A stretch of DNA of 64,000 nucleotides from CAMFTQ01 sp051881615. GTDB taxonomy: Bacteria > Bacillota > Clostridia > Oscillospirales > Acutalibacteraceae. A model generated the notes under the pieces. That model had not been told where the DNA came from. It was given only the letters and a program-made list of their open reading frames with translations, and ran no database searches. Made by a program: the position numbers and the translations under genes. Of this stretch, positions 61,613 to 64,000 are shown piece by piece; the first letter of the stretch is position 1, and each line of letters starts with the position of its first letter. The stretch is taken from NCBI GenBank assembly GCA_051881615.1, contig JBJEQF010000011.1:3913-67912 (forward strand), read 5' to 3'.

Positions 61613-61734
61613 AATATCTGCTCCAATGCTTTATCAGTTGCACACATTTTACCACATTACAGCGCTAAATGCAATATTTCTTTCACAAATTGCAGGACTG
61701 TATATAAAAATATTGTAAAAAGCAACTCTTTTTA

Positions 61735-61763
61735 TTGAAATTTGCAAGTTTATGTGTTAAAAT
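61735..61763 (+). promoter_or_regulatory. Promoter of the RpiR-type regulator gene
   Basis: TTGAAA (61735-61740), a 17-nt spacer and TAAAAT (61758-61763) lie 40 nt before ATG 61804. Confidence 0.6.
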
Positions 61764-61803
61764 GAAACCATACCTATAATATATTTTAAGTCGGGTGTTT
61801 AAA

Positions 61804-62733
61804 ATGGTAACTCATTTATTAACAAGAATAGAAATGCAGATGCCCAAATTCTCAAAAGGACAAAAGGCGATTGCAAGATACATAGAAACTCACTACGATA
61901 AAGCGGCTTTTATGACCGCCTCAAAATTAGGAGAAACTGTCGGTGTTTCCGAGAGTACGGTAGTCCGCTTTGCCGCAGAGCTTGGCTATGACGGCTACCC
62001 AAAGCTTCAGAAGGCTATGCAGGAGATGATACGTGACAAGCTCACCTCTGTTCAGAGAATTGAAGTAACGGCAAACAGAATAGGCGACAACAGCGTTCTT
62101 GAAAGCGTACTCAATCAGGATATCGACAAAATCCGCAGAACGCTTGAAGAAACCTCTCACGAGGATTTCAAAAGGGCGGTGCAGTCGATAGTAAATGCTG
62201 AGCATATCTATATTTTTGCAGTCAGAGCAACCTCGGCGCTTGCAAGCTTTTTAGGCTATTATTTTGAGCTTATTTTCGGCAACGTGCGTGTAATAAATAC
62301 AACAAGCAAAACCACCACCTATGAACAGCTTTTCAGAATTAACGAAAATGATGTTATGATAGGTATAAGCTTCCCACGCTACAGCATTATGGCTGTTGAC
62401 GCTATGAACTTTGCACGTGACCACGGCGCAGACGTTATCGCAATTACAGACAGTATGGTGTCGCCGCTTGTGTCTGCTGCCGACTCAATTCTGCTTGCCA
62501 GAAGCGATATGGCGTCAGTCGTTGATTCACTTGTTGCGCCTATGAGTATGATAAATGCTTTAATTGTTGCAACAGTCCTTGCAAAAAGAGAGGATGTCAC
62601 AAAAACCTTCCACAAATTAGAGCAGGTATGGCACGAGCAGGAGATTTACGCAAACAGGCAAGAGGAAGAAAAGGAAGAAGCACAAAGCGACTTAAAAGAT
62701 AACGCAAAGGAAAATCCGACAGATGAAGGCTAA
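61804..62733 (+). CDS. RpiR/MurR-family transcriptional regulator
   Basis: The 309-residue protein has an N-terminal RpiR helix-turn-helix (about 1-77: KFSKGQKAIARYIETHYDKAAFMTASKLGETVGVSESTVVRFA...) and a SIS sugar-phosphate domain (about 115-250). A charged tail (EEEKEEAQSD) ends it. Such regulators sense phosphosugars; the target is unknown. It overlaps the next gene by 11 nt, so the two are co-transcribed. Confidence 0.92.
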   Translation: MVTHLLTRIEMQMPKFSKGQKAIARYIETHYDKAAFMTASKLGETVGVSESTVVRFAAELGYDGYPKLQKAMQEMIRDKLTSVQRIEVTANRIGDNSVLESVLNQDIDKIRRTLEETSHEDFKRAVQSIVNAEHIYIFAVRATSALASFLGYYFELIFGNVRVINTTSKTTTYEQLFRINENDVMIGISFPRYSIMAVDAMNFARDHGADVIAITDSMVSPLVSAADSILLARSDMASVVDSLVAPMSMINALIVATVLAKREDVTKTFHKLEQVWHEQEIYANRQEEEKEEAQSDLKDNAKENPTDEG

Positions 62734-63961
62734 AAGTGTAACGGTAATAGGCGCAGGTCCGGCAGGACTTATGGCGGCTATAGAGGCGGCTGTAAACGGC
62801 GCAGATGTTACAATACTTGAAAAAAATTCAATACTTAGCAAAAAACTGCTCATAACAGGCAAGGGCAGATGTAACATTACAAACAACTGCGATATTGATA
62901 CCTTTATATCAAACATACCGACAAACGGCAGATTTTTATACAGCGCAGTAAATGCCTTTACACCGCAGGACGCAATAGAATTTTTTGAAAACCTCGGTGT
63001 AAAAACAAAAACAGAGCGTGGCAACAGAGTTTTCCCTGTTTCCGATAAGGCGTATGATGTTGCACAGGCGTTGCAGAAAAACGCAAGAGAGCTTGGCTGT
63101 AAAATCAAGCAGGCAGAGGTTCAAGCACTTGTTATCGAGGACGGTACTTTAATCGGCTGTAAGGATATTAACGGAAACATATATAAGAGCGACAGCGTAA
63201 TCATCGCCTGCGGCGGTATGAGCTATCCGCTTACAGGCTCAACAGGCGACGGCTACAGGCTGGCAAAGCAGGCAGGGCATACGGTAACAGAGCTTTCGCC
63301 CTCGCTTGTACCGCTTGAATGTCAGGAGAAATTCTGTAAGGATATGCAGGGGCTTTCTCTTAAAAATGTCAGAGTAACAGTTTTCGACAATTTTTCAAAA
63401 AAATCAGTTTATAATGATTTCGGAGAGTTGCTCTTTACACATTTCGGTTTAAGCGGCCCTACAATCCTCAGCGCAAGCTGTCATATGAAAAACATACAAA
63501 GCGGCAAATACTCGATTATTATAGATTTAAAGCCGGCACTTGACGACAATCAGCTTTACAAACGGATACAGCGTGATTTTCAGGAGAATATAAACAAGGC
63601 TGTGTCAAATTCTCTGTCAAAGCTTTTGCCGAGAAAGATGATACCCGTTGTGCTGAAGCTCTGGAATGTACCGTTTGACAAAAAGTGCAATGTAATCACA
63701 AAGGAAGAACGTCAGCGATTAGTTTCTGTATTAAAGAGCTTTACGGTAACCGTTACAAAATTCCGACCTATAGAAGAAGCGATTATCACCTCTGGCGGAG
63801 TAAAAACGTCAGAGATCAACCCGAAAACTATGCAGAGCAAGCTTATTGACAATCTCTATTTTGCCGGCGAGGTGATAGATGTTGACGGCTACACAGGCGG
63901 CTTCAATCTTCAGATTGCGTACAGTACAGGAGTATTAAGCGGCAGAAATTCCGCATTATAA
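62723..63961 (+). CDS. BaiN/HI0933-family FAD-dependent oxidoreductase
   Basis: The 412-residue flavoprotein has the dinucleotide site VIGAGPAGLMAAIEAA (8-23), GKGRCNITN, ACGGMSYPLTGSTGDGYRLA and the C-terminal FAD block FAGEVIDVDGYTGGFNLQIAYSTG, all typical of the HI0933-like family. BaiN itself reduces bile-acid intermediates, but most relatives have no known substrate, so no reaction is claimed. Confidence 0.92.
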   Translation: MKAKSVTVIGAGPAGLMAAIEAAVNGADVTILEKNSILSKKLLITGKGRCNITNNCDIDTFISNIPTNGRFLYSAVNAFTPQDAIEFFENLGVKTKTERGNRVFPVSDKAYDVAQALQKNARELGCKIKQAEVQALVIEDGTLIGCKDINGNIYKSDSVIIACGGMSYPLTGSTGDGYRLAKQAGHTVTELSPSLVPLECQEKFCKDMQGLSLKNVRVTVFDNFSKKSVYNDFGELLFTHFGLSGPTILSASCHMKNIQSGKYSIIIDLKPALDDNQLYKRIQRDFQENINKAVSNSLSKLLPRKMIPVVLKLWNVPFDKKCNVITKEERQRLVSVLKSFTVTVTKFRPIEEAIITSGGVKTSEINPKTMQSKLIDNLYFAGEVIDVDGYTGGFNLQIAYSTGVLSGRNSAL

Positions 63962-63978
63962 TAAAGGAGAGATAAAAT

Positions 63979-64000
63979 ATGCCAACAGCAATAGCGATTA
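63979..64000 (+). CDS. Start of a further gene, possibly cytidylate kinase (3' truncated)
   Basis: ATG 63979 follows AAAGGAGA by 7 nt, and the seven codons visible read PTAIAI after Met. In related Clostridia cmk follows the HI0933-type gene and starts similarly. The identity is an inference from order and six residues only. Confidence 0.45.

Overview
The window is a chromosomal segment of an AT-leaning anaerobic gut Firmicute, most likely a Ruminococcus-like member of the Oscillospiraceae. The evidence is a V-type ATPase operon, a dockerin-tagged secreted protein, RemA, a PrpC/PrkC-type housekeeping cluster, and MITE-like hairpin repeats of the kind common in that family. No rRNA or CRISPR array is present. 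Gene functions are assigned from recognisable motifs; no database search was possible.

Layout. (1) 1-950: the right end of a probable prophage, with the C-terminal zincin-like part of a phage head-type protein and a 52-residue follower. (2) 1.2-2 kb: tRNA-Arg(ACG), an inverted array of short hairpins and a four-helix-bundle (S23/IVP-like) gene. (3) 2-13.5 kb, minus strand: pyrB with an unusual PyrI-like zinc tail, then a probable 11-gene transcript from one good promoter at 13.5 kb: ACT protein, DUF711 protein and V-ATPase H-C-I-K-F-E-A-B-D. (4) 13.6-18 kb: PHP histidinol-phosphatase-like gene, a MITE, TrhA/hemolysin III, GH31 glucosidase and a GNAT protein. (5) 18.0-26.8 kb: the most interesting region. 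A cobalamin riboswitch with a terminator controls seven overlapping or tightly spaced genes: three with DUF4430 (the fold of the C-terminal domain of intrinsic factor and transcobalamin), two with alpha/alpha-toroid domains (the fold of their N-terminal domain), and a complete ECF transporter (EcfT, fused EcfAA, EcfS). One protein carries both folds plus a C-terminal dockerin. I read this as a surface corrinoid-capture and uptake system built from intrinsic-factor-like parts, one of them potentially plugged into a cellulosome-type scaffold. (6) 26.8-31.3 kb: galU, a RING/DUF2628 protein, prfB and apgM. (7) 31.3-36.6 kb: a CUT1 sugar ABC importer without ATPase, linked to an adaptor-like protein and a MacB-like permease, behind a promoter overlapped by a perfect palindrome. 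(8) 36.6-40.4 kb: pgcA, a membrane protein with duplicated beta domains, and yebC.

(9) 40.5-54.6 kb: a long co-directional housekeeping cluster, yicC-remA-gmk-rpoZ-priA-def-fmt-yugP-rsmB-rlmN-prpC-prkC-rsgA-thiN and an HPr-kinase-like gene. It couples nucleotide supply, replication restart, translation start and maturation, and PASTA-kinase signalling. (10) 54.6-64 kb: tRNA-Ala(GGC), a zinc-ribbon pseudokinase with two PASTA domains, an XRE regulator, a histidine phosphatase, leuB, a CpsB-like PHP phosphatase, hisH-hisF, an RpiR-type regulator, a BaiN/HI0933 flavoprotein and the first codons of a further gene at the right edge.

Many starts in this genome are GTG or TTG; they were chosen by Shine-Dalgarno spacing and differ from the longest possible reading frames.
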